From positions 1 through 64,000 of the forward strand of contig CAJOIH010000017.1 in assembly GCA_905234455.1 (NCBI GenBank): a stretch of DNA of 64,000 nucleotides, given 5' to 3'. Below, piece by piece: positions 40,787 to 49,789 of this stretch; the first letter of the stretch is position 1; every line of letters begins with the position of its first letter. The position numbers and the translations under genes were made by a program. Origin of the DNA: an uncultured Bacteroidales bacterium. Its GTDB lineage: Bacteria > Bacteroidota > Bacteroidia > Bacteroidales > F082. The notes beneath the pieces were generated by a model, which saw only the letters and a list, made by a program, of their open reading frames with translations, did not search any database and was not told the origin of the DNA.

Positions 40787-41458
40787 ATGGACGAAGTAAA
40801 AATCATCGAAATAAAGAAGAGCGTCTTCGCTGACAATGAGAAAGATGCAGATGCCTTGAGGCAGGAACTGAAGGGTTGGGGAGTGTTCCTCCTCAACCTG
40901 ATGTCAGCCCCGGGCAGCGGCAAGACCACCACCCTGATCCAAACCATCAACCGGCTGAAAGATAAAATACGCGTGGCCGTGATGGAAGCCGACATCGACG
41001 GCGACGTGGATGCCATCCGCATCAAAGAAGCTACTGGCGTGCCCGCCATCCAACTCCATACGGGCGGCATGTGCCACCTCGACGCCGAGATGACCCGACA
41101 AGGACTCGACCACCTGAACCTCGAAAATATCGACCTGGTCATCCTTGAAAACGTCGGCAATCTGGTCTGCCCCGCCGAATTCGACACGGGTAGCAGCGCC
41201 AACGCGATGATCCTCTCCGTGCCCGAAGGCGACGACAAGCCGCTGAAATACCCGCTGATGTTCTCGGTGTGCGACCTCGTGCTCGTCAACAAGACCGACG
41301 TGATGCCTTACTTCGACTTCGACCTGGAACGCTGCAAGGAATACGTGAAAAGACGCAACCCCATGGCTCAGGTGATCCCCATCAGTGCCAAAACCGGCGA
41401 AGGCATAGATCAATTTGCCGACTGGCTGCTCCATCAAGTACAAACCCATAAAAAATAA
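40787..41458 (+). CDS. hypB: Nickel-insertion GTPase HypB
   Basis: A 223-residue SIMIBI GTPase that loads nickel into [NiFe] hydrogenase together with HypA. It has the P-loop SAPGSGKTT (about 40), ADIDGDVDA, HTGGMCHLDAEM with the Cys-His of the dimer metal site, ILENVGNLVCPAEFD and the base-specificity motif VNKTDV. The His-rich N-terminal stretch and the extra CxxCGC motif of some HypB proteins are absent. It starts an operon-like run with the Fe-S flavoprotein (4-bp gap) and hypA. No hydrogenase gene is in the window. Confidence 0.92.
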   Translation: MDEVKIIEIKKSVFADNEKDADALRQELKGWGVFLLNLMSAPGSGKTTTLIQTINRLKDKIRVAVMEADIDGDVDAIRIKEATGVPAIQLHTGGMCHLDAEMTRQGLDHLNLENIDLVILENVGNLVCPAEFDTGSSANAMILSVPEGDDKPLKYPLMFSVCDLVLVNKTDVMPYFDFDLERCKEYVKRRNPMAQVIPISAKTGEGIDQFADWLLHQVQTHKK

Positions 41459-41462
41459 GCCC

Positions 41463-44285
41463 ATGCCCGAAATGTCCACCAAATTTGTCCCCAAACACAA
41501 AGGCGACAAAAACCCGAACCCGAAACTCATCAAGTTTGTCAAACATGTCACCGACCGCGTGCCAGGCAAAATCAAGATGACCACCGACGACCCCGAATAC
41601 TGGGGGCTGGCCTGCATCTTCGAGGACGAGATGGACGCCACCACCCGCGAGGCCTCGCTCGACCTTCTGCTCGACATGTTGCCGCGTAGCCCGCTCAAAG
41701 TGCGCGAACACCGCACCTACCAGCTGCTCCACGAGTGGAACGCCAAGAAACACTATACGCCCGACGACGCCTCGCTGGATGAACTGCTCGACAAACTGGC
41801 CTACTTCGGGATGCTGGAGTACGACTATGGCGACAAATACACCAATGAAGGGCCCGTGGCAGGCACCACCTATAACCGCGAGGACCGCATCTACTGGGTG
41901 CCCATGTTCGTGCCCGGCAGCGCCGAATATACCAACATGAACGTGGAGCTGATGAACAAGCATCCCGAACTGGCGATGTTCTTCGAGCGCATGACCTTCC
42001 TCCCGCTGGAGAAAGTCACTCCCATGGTGCCCATGGGCGGCTCAGGCATCGGCATGCACGTGATCCCCGTGGAGAAAGCCATCAGCATGGTGAACGAGAC
42101 GGCCGACATCGAGCATATCTCGTACTGGCTGAAACGCTATGAGGGACATCTCGCCGTGGGTATCTGCTCGTGCCGCTACGGCCGCAAGAAACTCGACGAG
42201 GGCTGCGCCGACGACTACCGCGACTGGTGCATCGGCGTTGGCGACATGGCCGACTACCTCATCGAGACAAAACGCGGTCACGCCATCACCTACGACGAGT
42301 GCATGAAGATCCTGAAGATCGCCGAAGACAACGGCTTCGTCCACCAGGTGACCAACATCGACGGCGAAGGCAAGATATTCGCCATCTGTAACTGTAACGT
42401 CAAGATATGTAACGCGTTGCGTACCTCGCAACTGTTCAATACACCCAACCTGTCGCGCAGCGCCTACGTGGCCAAGGTCGACCCGAAGAACTGCGTGGCC
42501 TGCGGCCGCTGCGTGGAATACTGCCCGGCAGGCGCCGTCAAACTCGGCCAGAAACTCTGCACCAAACATGGCGAGCAGACCTATCCCAAACAGGAGCTGC
42601 CCGATGCCAAGAAGTGGGGCAAGCACAAGTGGACGGAGGACTACCGCGACAAGAACCGCATCAACTGCTACCCGACGGGCACTGCCCCATGCAAGACCGC
42701 CTGTCCGGCCCATATCGCCGTGCAAGGCTACCTCAAGAAAGCCGCCGAAGGCAAATACACCGAGGCGCTGGAACTCATCAAACGCGAGAACCCGTTCCCG
42801 GCCGTCTGCGGTCGCGTGTGCAACCGCCGCTGCGAGGACGCCTGCACCCGTGGCACCATTGACCAACCTATCGCCATCGACGCCGTGAAGAAATTCATCG
42901 CCGAACAGGACCTCAATGCCGCCACCCGCTTCGTACCTGAAATCAACATCGCCTCCAGCGTGCAAGACCACTGGGAAGAGAAGATCGCCGTCATCGGCGG
43001 CGGTCCCGCGGGACTGAGCTGCGCTTATTACCTGGCCACCATGGGCTACAAACCCACTGTGTTCGAGAAGAACGACATCCCAGGCGGCATGCTGCAATAT
43101 GGCATCCCGTCGTATAAACTGGACAAAGCGGTCATCAAAGCCGAAATCGACATCATGCGCGAGATCGGCGTGGATATCCATACCGGCGTGGAAGTCGGCA
43201 AGGATATTACCATCCAACAGTTGCGCGAGCAAGGTTACAAGGGCTTCTACGTGGCCATCGGCTGCCAAGGCGGCAAACTGCCTGGCATCACCCGTGAAAA
43301 CCTGGAAGGCACTACCACGGCCATCGACTTCTTGCACGCCTCCAACTGCGGAACACAAGTCAGTGGCAAAGTGGTCGTGGTCGGCGGTGGCAACGTGGCC
43401 ATCGACGCGGCTCGCGTTGCCAAACGCGGTGGCGCCACCGAAGTCACCATGCTCTCGCTGGAGACTGAGGACATCATGCCGGCTTCGCTCGAAGAACGCC
43501 GCGAGGCCCGTGAGGACGGCGTGGTCATCAACCCCGGCTGGGGACCCAAGGAGGTGCTCGGCGACGGCAAAGTCACCGGCATTGTGTTCAAGAAATGTAC
43601 CTCCGTGTATGATGCAGAACACCGTTTCTCACCGCAATATGACGAGAACGAGACCATCACCCTAGAAGCCGACCTGGTGATCTTCGCCATCGGCCAGACG
43701 GTGATCCTGAAAGACCTCTTAAAGGATACCAAGGTGGAGTTCTTCCGTGGCGTGTATCCCGTGGCCGACAAGCTGACCTATCAGACCGCCGAACCCGACA
43801 TCTTCGTGGGCGGCGACTGCTTCACCGGTCCCAAGTTCGCCATCGACGCCATCGCCGCCGGCCACGAAGCCGCCGAGAGCCTGCACCGCTATGTGCAAGG
43901 CGGACACATGACCATCGGCCGCAACCGCCGCGACTTCATCGAACTGAATAAAGACGACATCCTCGTGGAGAGCTACGACAACTCGTCGCGTCAAGTGGAA
44001 CGCGTGGAGCCCAAGGAGAATCCGTTCAGCGAATACATGGTGACGCTCACCGAAGAACAGGTACGCAAGGAGACCTCGCGCTGCCTGAGCTGCGGCGCCT
44101 CCGTCGTCGACGAGAACCGCTGCATCGGCTGCGGCATCTGCACCACCAAGTGCGGCTTCGACGCCATCCACCTCTTCCGCGACAACCCCGAGGCTTCGCA
44201 TCTGTATACCTCGGAGGACAAGTTCAGCGGCATCCTGCCTTACATGCTCAAACGTACCGGAAAGATCATCTTTGGAAAGAAATAA
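41463..44285 (+). CDS. Multi-cluster Fe-S/FAD oxidoreductase with GltD-like core
   Basis: About 940 residues. The N-terminal part (1-330) has a Cys-rich region (GICSCRYGRK, DEGCADDYRDWC, ICNCNVKIC). A ferredoxin cluster follows (CVACGRCVEYCP, about 343), then the Cys-rich domain seen in glutamate synthase small subunits (CKTACPAH; CGRVCNRRCEDAC) and a two-dinucleotide-fold core: FAD site IGGGPAGLSCAYYL (about 511), GGMLQYGIPSYKL, NAD(P) site VVGGGNVAIDAA and GGDCFTGP. A last cluster pair is near 874-898 (CLSCGA, CIGCGICTTKCGF). It should move electrons between NAD(P)H and an unknown partner. Confidence 0.88.
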   Translation: MPEMSTKFVPKHKGDKNPNPKLIKFVKHVTDRVPGKIKMTTDDPEYWGLACIFEDEMDATTREASLDLLLDMLPRSPLKVREHRTYQLLHEWNAKKHYTPDDASLDELLDKLAYFGMLEYDYGDKYTNEGPVAGTTYNREDRIYWVPMFVPGSAEYTNMNVELMNKHPELAMFFERMTFLPLEKVTPMVPMGGSGIGMHVIPVEKAISMVNETADIEHISYWLKRYEGHLAVGICSCRYGRKKLDEGCADDYRDWCIGVGDMADYLIETKRGHAITYDECMKILKIAEDNGFVHQVTNIDGEGKIFAICNCNVKICNALRTSQLFNTPNLSRSAYVAKVDPKNCVACGRCVEYCPAGAVKLGQKLCTKHGEQTYPKQELPDAKKWGKHKWTEDYRDKNRINCYPTGTAPCKTACPAHIAVQGYLKKAAEGKYTEALELIKRENPFPAVCGRVCNRRCEDACTRGTIDQPIAIDAVKKFIAEQDLNAATRFVPEINIASSVQDHWEEKIAVIGGGPAGLSCAYYLATMGYKPTVFEKNDIPGGMLQYGIPSYKLDKAVIKAEIDIMREIGVDIHTGVEVGKDITIQQLREQGYKGFYVAIGCQGGKLPGITRENLEGTTTAIDFLHASNCGTQVSGKVVVVGGGNVAIDAARVAKRGGATEVTMLSLETEDIMPASLEERREAREDGVVINPGWGPKEVLGDGKVTGIVFKKCTSVYDAEHRFSPQYDENETITLEADLVIFAIGQTVILKDLLKDTKVEFFRGVYPVADKLTYQTAEPDIFVGGDCFTGPKFAIDAIAAGHEAAESLHRYVQGGHMTIGRNRRDFIELNKDDILVESYDNSSRQVERVEPKENPFSEYMVTLTEEQVRKETSRCLSCGASVVDENRCIGCGICTTKCGFDAIHLFRDNPEASHLYTSEDKFSGILPYMLKRTGKIIFGKK

Positions 44286-44287
44286 AA

Positions 44288-44629
44288 ATGCACGAGCTCG
44301 GGATTGTGTTCTATATCATCAAAGACGTCAAGCAAGTGGCGGAGGAGAACCATGTGGATCATGTCTCCACCGTGGTGATGGACATCGGCGAAGTGTCGAC
44401 CGTGGTGCCGCACCTTCTGACCGACTGCTGGCGCTGGGCGGCCGACAAGGAGAAACTTCTGAAAGGCTGCGAGCTGCAATGCAACACCATCCCAGCCGTC
44501 ACCCATTGCGACGACTGCCAGCAAGATTACGAAACCGTCAAATATGGCAAGCAATGTCCCCACTGCAACAGTCAAAACACCTGGCTCCTCAAAGGCAATG
44601 AAGTAGAAATCAATAGTATTATAGTATAA
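44288..44629 (+). CDS. hypA: Hydrogenase nickel-delivery protein HypA
   Basis: A 113-residue metallochaperone. The N-terminal Met-His-Glu (MHELGI), whose His2 binds nickel, is in place. The zinc ribbon is present as CDDCQQDY and CPHCNSQ. HypA passes nickel to the target enzyme with HypB. ATG 44288 is required, since His2 must follow the initiator Met. It follows the flavoprotein gene by 2 bp. That hypA and hypB flank the oxidoreductase suggests a shared task. Confidence 0.92.
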   Translation: MHELGIVFYIIKDVKQVAEENHVDHVSTVVMDIGEVSTVVPHLLTDCWRWAADKEKLLKGCELQCNTIPAVTHCDDCQQDYETVKYGKQCPHCNSQNTWLLKGNEVEINSIIV

Positions 44630-44639
44630 TTATTCAATT

Positions 44640-44990
44640 ATGAGTTGTTTTATCGTTCCATTAACACAAGCCGTCATTACCACGGCTTACCGTAAAAGAC
44701 ACCAAAAGGATATGGAAAGCCCCAATGCCTCGGCGCTGAAGCGCCACCTCCCCGCTTTGGAGAAGATGCTTTGGGGCGGCTCGGTGATGCTCATCGTCGA
44801 TCACGTCATCAACGGCGAGGTCACTTGGCGTTATCCCTTCTTCACCGCCCTCGAATCCGCCGGCGGAGGCGAGGTGATGCTCAAGGAAATGCTCACTGTG
44901 GGTCTGCCCATGTCGGTGGTCCTGACCCTCGTTTGGATCGGCTACGCCCTTATCAAAGAGCGGCAAACGAAACTGAAAACTGCCAACTGA
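44640..44990 (+). CDS. Small membrane protein of the hyp operon, unknown function
   Basis: A 116-residue protein with three hydrophobic segments: a weak one at the start (SCFIVPLTQAVITTAY), one at about 42-60 (KMLWGGSVMLIVDHVI) and one at about 88-106 (VGLPMSVVLTLVWIGYALI). A basic loop lies between the first two. I do not recognise a family. It is 10 bp after hypA and 27 bp before the DUF5692 gene, so it is probably an inner-membrane part of the same operon. The end of the gene runs into a period-7 repeat. Confidence 0.7.
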   Translation: MSCFIVPLTQAVITTAYRKRHQKDMESPNASALKRHLPALEKMLWGGSVMLIVDHVINGEVTWRYPFFTALESAGGGEVMLKEMLTVGLPMSVVLTLVWIGYALIKERQTKLKTAN

Positions 44991-45017
44991 CAACTACAAA
45001 CTTAAAACTAATAAACT
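44976..45017. repeat. Period-7 degenerate intergenic repeat
   Basis: AAAACTG CCAACTG ACAACTA CAAACTT AAAACTA ATAAACT ends directly at the DUF5692 ATG (45018) and starts inside the last codons of the small membrane protein gene. Confidence 0.65.
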
Positions 45018-46095
45018 ATGTTCTTCCAAGTTTACGGGGCTAATGCCCTCTCCCAATGGGGAATGATGCTTGTGGTCCTTCTGGGCCTCATTCTCCTCAA
45101 TGAATTTGCCCGTCGCACCAAGTTCGGCGGCATTGTTACTTTCCTGGTGGTCGGCCATTTGGATGGGTGTGCGCAACGGTTCCCAGTGGGCACTGGAGAA
45201 CCAGACGCATGTGTACATGCAGGGCTGGTTCCACTATGCCAAGCTATATGCGGCCACCGCAGGCTGCATCGGCTTCATGATGATCAAATACAAATGGGGC
45301 ATCGGCGCCAAGCACTGGTTCAAGCCTTTCCCGTTCATCATCGTGGCCATCAACATTCTCATCGCCTGTGCCTCCGACTTCGAAAGCGCCATTATGGGCT
45401 GGAACAAGTGGTGGCTTACCTCCGAGGGCGTATGGCAATACGGAGGCTGGCACAATGTGTTCAACGGCGTGGCCGGTCTGTTCAACATCTTCTGCATGAC
45501 TGCTTGGTGGAGCGTCTATTCCTCCAAGAACAAGCAGGATATGATCTGGGCCGACATGACCTGGGTCTACATCGTCATCTACGACATCTGGAACTTCGCC
45601 TACACTTACAACTGCCTGCCCACCCATAGCTGGTACTGCGGCGTCGCCCTGCTGCTGGCTCCGACCATCGCTGCCCTGCTGTGGAACCGTGGCGGCTGGA
45701 TCCAGAACCGCGCCAACACCCTGGCCATCTGGTGCATGTTCGCCCAAGTGTTCCCGCTCTTCCAGGAGACCTTCAAGGACGGTCGCCAATGGTACAGCTG
45801 GGCCACCCTGCCCGTGCTCTATCCAGAAGGCGTAGCTACCGTTGAGAAGCTTTATGCCGCCGCTGGTCCCGACGCCGTTGCTGGCGTTGTCGGTACCACC
45901 GTGGATCCTTCCATAGTGGCAGCCAACCCGTCCATGATGATGTTTATCAGCGCCCTGGCCCTGGTGACCAATATTGCGGCCCTGTGCTGGATCATCGCCA
46001 TCGCCCGCAAGCGCCACATTAATCCTTACAAGGAAGACGTGTTCGTCAACCAGAAGTACTACAAGGACGCTATGGCCCGCGCCGACGTCGATTAA
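45018..46095 (+). pseudogene. DUF5692-family membrane protein, frameshifted
   Basis: The first frame begins at ATG 45018 with FFQVYGANALSQWGMMLVVL and LNEFARRTKFGG. The +1 frame takes over between about 45140 and 45156 (WWSAIWMGVRNGSQW) and runs to 46095 with GWFHYAKLYAATAGCIGFMM and WADMTWVYIVIYDIWNFAYT. Together they match the DUF5692 pattern, a multi-spanning inner-membrane protein of unknown role. The shift needs a 1-nt insertion or a loss of 2, 5, 8... nt; the junction looks short, which favours a deletion. If real, the protein is lost or needs frameshifting. Sequence error is not excluded. Confidence 0.7.
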
Positions 46096-46128
46096 TTCTA
46101 AATTCTAAATTATTAATACAATAAAACT

Positions 46129-46449
46129 ATGGCAGTAATCCAAATGACTGACGACCGTTTCGAAGAGGTCGTCCTGAAATCAGAAGTACCCGTGATGGTT
46201 GACTTCGGCGCCACCTGGTGTGGCCCCTGCAAGAAAGTGGAACCCATCGTGGATGAGATCTCCGAAGAATTTGCCGGCAAGATGATCGCCGTGAAATGCG
46301 ACGTGGAGGAATGCCCCGACACCGCCGCCAAGTTCGGCATCATGAACATCCCCACCGTCATCTACTTCAAAGGTGGCCAGCCCGTCGACAAGAACGTCGG
46401 CGCCGCCCCCAAGAAGGTCTTCGTTGAAAAACTCGAGAAATTGCTCTGA
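46129..46449 (+). CDS. trxA: Thioredoxin
   Basis: A 106-residue classical thioredoxin with the active site TWCGPCK, the buried Asp in MVDFGATW, and the cis-Pro loop NIPTVIYF. It lacks a signal peptide, so it acts in the cytosol as a dithiol reductant. It comes 33 bp after the DUF5692 gene and 2 bp before the DUF58 gene. Its place next to an Fe-S flavoprotein could mean that it takes electrons from that enzyme, but no thioredoxin-reductase CxxC was noted there. Confidence 0.92.
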   Translation: MAVIQMTDDRFEEVVLKSEVPVMVDFGATWCGPCKKVEPIVDEISEEFAGKMIAVKCDVEECPDTAAKFGIMNIPTVIYFKGGQPVDKNVGAAPKKVFVEKLEKLL

Positions 46450-46451
46450 TC

Positions 46452-47387
46452 TTGGACTTCAACATTGACAGGAATCGGCTTGCCCAGTTCGGGAGTCTGG
46501 AGTTCTTGGCGCGACAGATTGTGGAAGGCTTCATCACAGGCCTCCACAAGAGTCCGTTCCACGGGTTCTCCGTGGAGTTCGCCGAGCACCGCCTCTACAA
46601 CACGGGCGAGCCGATTCGTCATATCGACTGGAAGCTCTACGGTCGCACCGAGAAGCTCTTCGTGAAACGCTACGAGGAGGAGACCAACCTGCGCTGCCAG
46701 CTGGTCATCGACAAGAGTTCCAGCATGTGCTTCCCAGTGCGCGACAAGATCGACTTCGAGCATCCCAACAAGCTGTTTTTCAGCGTGTATGCCGCCGCCT
46801 CGCTGATGGAGCTGATGTGCCGTCAGCGCGACGCGGTGGGACTCGATTTGTTCGACGAGTCCATCGTGTTCCACGAGCCAGCCAAGATGTCGGCCGTGCA
46901 CAACAAACTGATCTATACCGAACTGGAGAAACTCATCGATACCTACGACAAAAACCAAAAGAAAACCACCTCCACCGTCCAGTGCCTGCACCAGATCGCC
47001 GAGATGACGCATAAGCGCAGCCTGGTGGTGATCTTCACCGATATGCTCGACAACCTCGATGATCATAATAAGTTGTTCGAGGCCCTGGAACATCTCAAAT
47101 ACAACAAGCACGAAGTCATCCTGTTCCATGTCTACGACGGACAGCTGGAGCAAAACCTCGACTTCGAGAATCGCCCGTACCGTTTCGTCGATTTGGAGAC
47201 GGGCGACACCCTCAAACTCAACCCCATGGAGGTGCAGGAACGTTACCGCCAACTCATGGCCGAACGCAAGGACGATATCCTCAAGCACTGCTACCAATAC
47301 CAAATCGACTACGTGGAAGCTGATATCAATAAGGAATACAGCCAGGTGCTGACCAACTACCTGATCAAACGCTCGAAACTTTATTGA
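46452..47387 (+). CDS. DUF58 domain protein (vWA-like)
   Basis: A 311-residue cytosolic protein. The DUF58 core is clear: HGFSVEFAEHRLYNTGEPIRHIDWKLYGRTEKLFVKRYEEE, then a vWA-type fold with the MIDAS sequence DKSSSM and VVIFTDMLDNLDD. It begins with TTG at 46452, since no ATG or GTG precedes the domain; the TTG lies 2 bp after the trxA stop. DUF58 proteins usually accompany a MoxR ATPase, which is not next to it here. The link to the hyp genes may be only cotranscription. Confidence 0.85.
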   Translation: MDFNIDRNRLAQFGSLEFLARQIVEGFITGLHKSPFHGFSVEFAEHRLYNTGEPIRHIDWKLYGRTEKLFVKRYEEETNLRCQLVIDKSSSMCFPVRDKIDFEHPNKLFFSVYAAASLMELMCRQRDAVGLDLFDESIVFHEPAKMSAVHNKLIYTELEKLIDTYDKNQKKTTSTVQCLHQIAEMTHKRSLVVIFTDMLDNLDDHNKLFEALEHLKYNKHEVILFHVYDGQLEQNLDFENRPYRFVDLETGDTLKLNPMEVQERYRQLMAERKDDILKHCYQYQIDYVEADINKEYSQVLTNYLIKRSKLY

Positions 47388-47405
47388 TTATTTCCTCCAA
47401 ACCTC

Positions 47406-47435
47406 TTGACAAAACAAAAAATTTCTGTATCTTTG
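47406..47435 (+). promoter_or_regulatory. Promoter of the PIF1-like helicase gene
   Basis: TTG (47406-47408), 19-bp spacer, TATCTTTG (47428-47435): a textbook Bacteroidota promoter. It places the transcription start near 47441, so the leader before ATG 47459 is about 18 nt. Confidence 0.78.
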
Positions 47436-47458
47436 TAACATGAAATCAATTTATTCTG

Positions 47459-49720
47459 ATGCAGAAAATTTTCATTAATAAAAAGCTTGATTTCGTAGAA
47501 GACCTAGTCCTCTACACCGACTCCCACATCTTCCTTACAGGGAAGGCGGGAACGGGGAAGACCACGTTCTTAAGGAACCTGCAAAACAAGACCTACAAGC
47601 GGATGGTGGTGGTCGCACCCACTGGGGTGGCAGCCATCAACGCCGGCGGACAGACCATCCACTCGTTCTTCCAGCTACCATTCGGACCGCAGATCCCGGA
47701 GGATGCCCAGCGGGGACTAAAGGCCGAAGGAATGACTTCGGTTAAAGCCCTGGCTTCCCAATACCAAAAGCTGAACAAGACCAAGCTGAATATCATGCGG
47801 AGCCTCAACCTGCTGGTGATCGACGAGATCAGCATGGTTCGAGCGGATGTGCTCGATGCCATCGACGCCGTGTTGCGTCGTGCCCGTAGGTCGCAGAAGC
47901 CTTTCGGCGGCGTGCAGCTGCTGATGATTGGCGACGTGCATCAGCTGGCACCGGTGGCCAAGCCCGACGAATGGGAGATCCTGGCGCCATTCTACCAAAA
48001 CGTGTATTTCTTCGGAAGCCACGTGCTCCAAAACACGCCTTATCTCTGTGTGGAACTCGAACACATCTACCGCCAGCACGACGAGGACTTTATCACCCTA
48101 TTGAATAAGGTGCGCGACAACCACATGGACGCCGAGTGCCTGCGTCTGCTCAACAGCCGCTATCTGCCCGAGTTTACGCCCGACGACCGTGAGGGTTACA
48201 TCACCCTCACTACCCATAACTACCAAGCTGACCAAATCAATGAGTCAAAGCTGGAAGCGCTTCCTTCGAAGTCGGTCGTCTTCAAAGCGGAAGTCCAAGG
48301 CACCTTCCCCGAAAACAGCTATCCCACCAAAGAGGAGCTGGAACTGAAAGTGGGCGCCCAGGTGATGTTCGTGAAAAACGATCCCGACAAGGCTTTCTTC
48401 AACGGTAAGATCGGCCGTATCCTAAGTATCGACGAAAAAGAAGGCAGGGTAGAGGTGCAGAGCGACGACGAATGCATCACCGTGTCGAAGCTGCAATGGC
48501 AGAACATGGAATATGCCATAAATGAAGAAACCCAGAACATTGAGGAAAAGGAGATAGGTAGCTTCGTGCAGATCCCCCTGCGGCTGGCGTGGGCGGTCAC
48601 CATCCACAAGAGCCAAGGCCTGACCTTCGACAAACTCATCGTCGACGCGGGACAGGCCTTCGCCCACGGACAGGTGTATGTGGCACTGAGTCGCTGTACC
48701 TCGCTCGAAGGACTGGTGCTGAAGACCCGTATCCCATCAAGCGCCTTGGTCAACGACCTCTCGGTAGACCAGTTTGTGGAGCATATCCCCGAGCTGGAGC
48801 CCACCCAGGAAAAAGTGGATCAGCTAAGGCATCAGTATGAACTCGATACGATGCTGGAACTCATCGACTTCTACGGTCTGTACAAGGCTTTGGGCAAGGT
48901 GATGAAAATCCTTTACGACAACAATACCATATTCGAAGCCGATAGGATTCAGGATCTCTCGCAGCGGCGTAACAAGATACTGGAGAACCTATGCGGGGTG
49001 AGTGCAAAGTTTGAGAATCAGATCCGTAGACTCCATGCCGAAGCCCCTTGTTGTGAACAAAATCAGGCACTACAGGATCGTTTGACGAAAGGCTCGGCCT
49101 ATTTCAAGGAGCAGCTTGACAGTATAGCACAAGGTATCTCCGACTTGGATTTAAAAACGGGCAACAAAGCCGTCAACAAGCAGTTCAACGACGCATGGCA
49201 ACAGTTTCTCGAAGACCTTCGAGTGAAGCAACGCTGCCTTGATGTTTGTTCCAAAGGGTTTACCATCAAGGACTATCAACGTGCCAAAGCCGTAGCAGTA
49301 CTGGGTGAAGAGGAAGTTGCCAAGCCGGAAAAGCCAAAGAAACGTATTAAGAAAACCGATGATCAAGAGAAGAAAAAGATGAAAAAGGAAAAACCGGCGA
49401 AAGAGCCGAAAATCAGCACTTTTGAGATTACCAAATCGATGATAGACGAAGGCCTGATACCCGAAGAAATCGCCAAGGAGCGAGGTCTGCATGTTACGAC
49501 GGTTTATGGCCATATCACTAGGTTAATCGAACAAGACCAATTTGATGCCAGCCAGTTCCTTAGCGAGGATCATTATGACACCATCCGCGATTATTTTGAC
49601 GCTACTGAGGATCCTTCTTTGGGAGCGGCCAAAGATGTCCTGGGTGAGGACTTTAGCTTCGATGAGATCAGGCTGGTTTTAACAGAATTGAAACGTGACG
49701 GCGCTTTTGAAAACAACTAA
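47459..49720 (+). CDS. PIF1-like superfamily 1 DNA helicase with C-terminal HTH domain
   Basis: A 753-residue helicase. Motif I is LTGKAGTGKTTFLR, followed by GVAAINAGGQTIHSFF (Ia), LLVIDEISMVRADVLD (II), LLMIGDVHQLAPV (III), and the UvrD-like C-terminal motifs TIHKSQGLTFDKLIVD and VYVALSRC. After the helicase core (about 450) come an HRDC-like helical region, a Lys-rich linker (about 615-650) and a HTH_40-type domain (DEGLIPEEIAKERGLHVTTVYGH). It should unwind DNA 5' to 3', perhaps at G-quadruplexes or stalled forks. Confidence 0.9.
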   Translation: MQKIFINKKLDFVEDLVLYTDSHIFLTGKAGTGKTTFLRNLQNKTYKRMVVVAPTGVAAINAGGQTIHSFFQLPFGPQIPEDAQRGLKAEGMTSVKALASQYQKLNKTKLNIMRSLNLLVIDEISMVRADVLDAIDAVLRRARRSQKPFGGVQLLMIGDVHQLAPVAKPDEWEILAPFYQNVYFFGSHVLQNTPYLCVELEHIYRQHDEDFITLLNKVRDNHMDAECLRLLNSRYLPEFTPDDREGYITLTTHNYQADQINESKLEALPSKSVVFKAEVQGTFPENSYPTKEELELKVGAQVMFVKNDPDKAFFNGKIGRILSIDEKEGRVEVQSDDECITVSKLQWQNMEYAINEETQNIEEKEIGSFVQIPLRLAWAVTIHKSQGLTFDKLIVDAGQAFAHGQVYVALSRCTSLEGLVLKTRIPSSALVNDLSVDQFVEHIPELEPTQEKVDQLRHQYELDTMLELIDFYGLYKALGKVMKILYDNNTIFEADRIQDLSQRRNKILENLCGVSAKFENQIRRLHAEAPCCEQNQALQDRLTKGSAYFKEQLDSIAQGISDLDLKTGNKAVNKQFNDAWQQFLEDLRVKQRCLDVCSKGFTIKDYQRAKAVAVLGEEEVAKPEKPKKRIKKTDDQEKKKMKKEKPAKEPKISTFEITKSMIDEGLIPEEIAKERGLHVTTVYGHITRLIEQDQFDASQFLSEDHYDTIRDYFDATEDPSLGAAKDVLGEDFSFDEIRLVLTELKRDGAFENN

Positions 49721-49737
49721 AAGGTTGTCAATGTTGT

Positions 49738-49767
49738 TTGGGTTGTCTTTAAAAACAACTATCTTTG
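49738..49767 (+). promoter_or_regulatory. Promoter of the threonine aldolase gene
   Basis: TTG (49738-49740), 19-bp spacer and TATCTTTG (49760-49767) match the Bacteroidota consensus fully. A short inverted repeat (ACAAC/GTTGT) in the spacer region just after the helicase stop may be a weak terminator. Confidence 0.75.
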
Positions 49768-49789
49768 CGGTGATAAAACACTGAAAACA

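Noticed and set aside
42042-43622. Long minus-strand frame opposite the Fe-S flavoprotein gene
   Set aside because: It is the same antisense codon-composition effect; the plus-strand frame has clear cluster and FAD motifs.
45070-45150. ATG at 45070 as the true start of the DUF5692 protein
   Set aside because: The ~25 residues it would add are out-of-frame translation of the conserved N-terminus found in the 45018 frame; the family-like start is at 45018.
46129-46449. Thioredoxin as a dedicated partner of the DUF58 protein
   Set aside because: Only a 2-bp gap supports it; no family knowledge links the two, so it was left as cotranscription.
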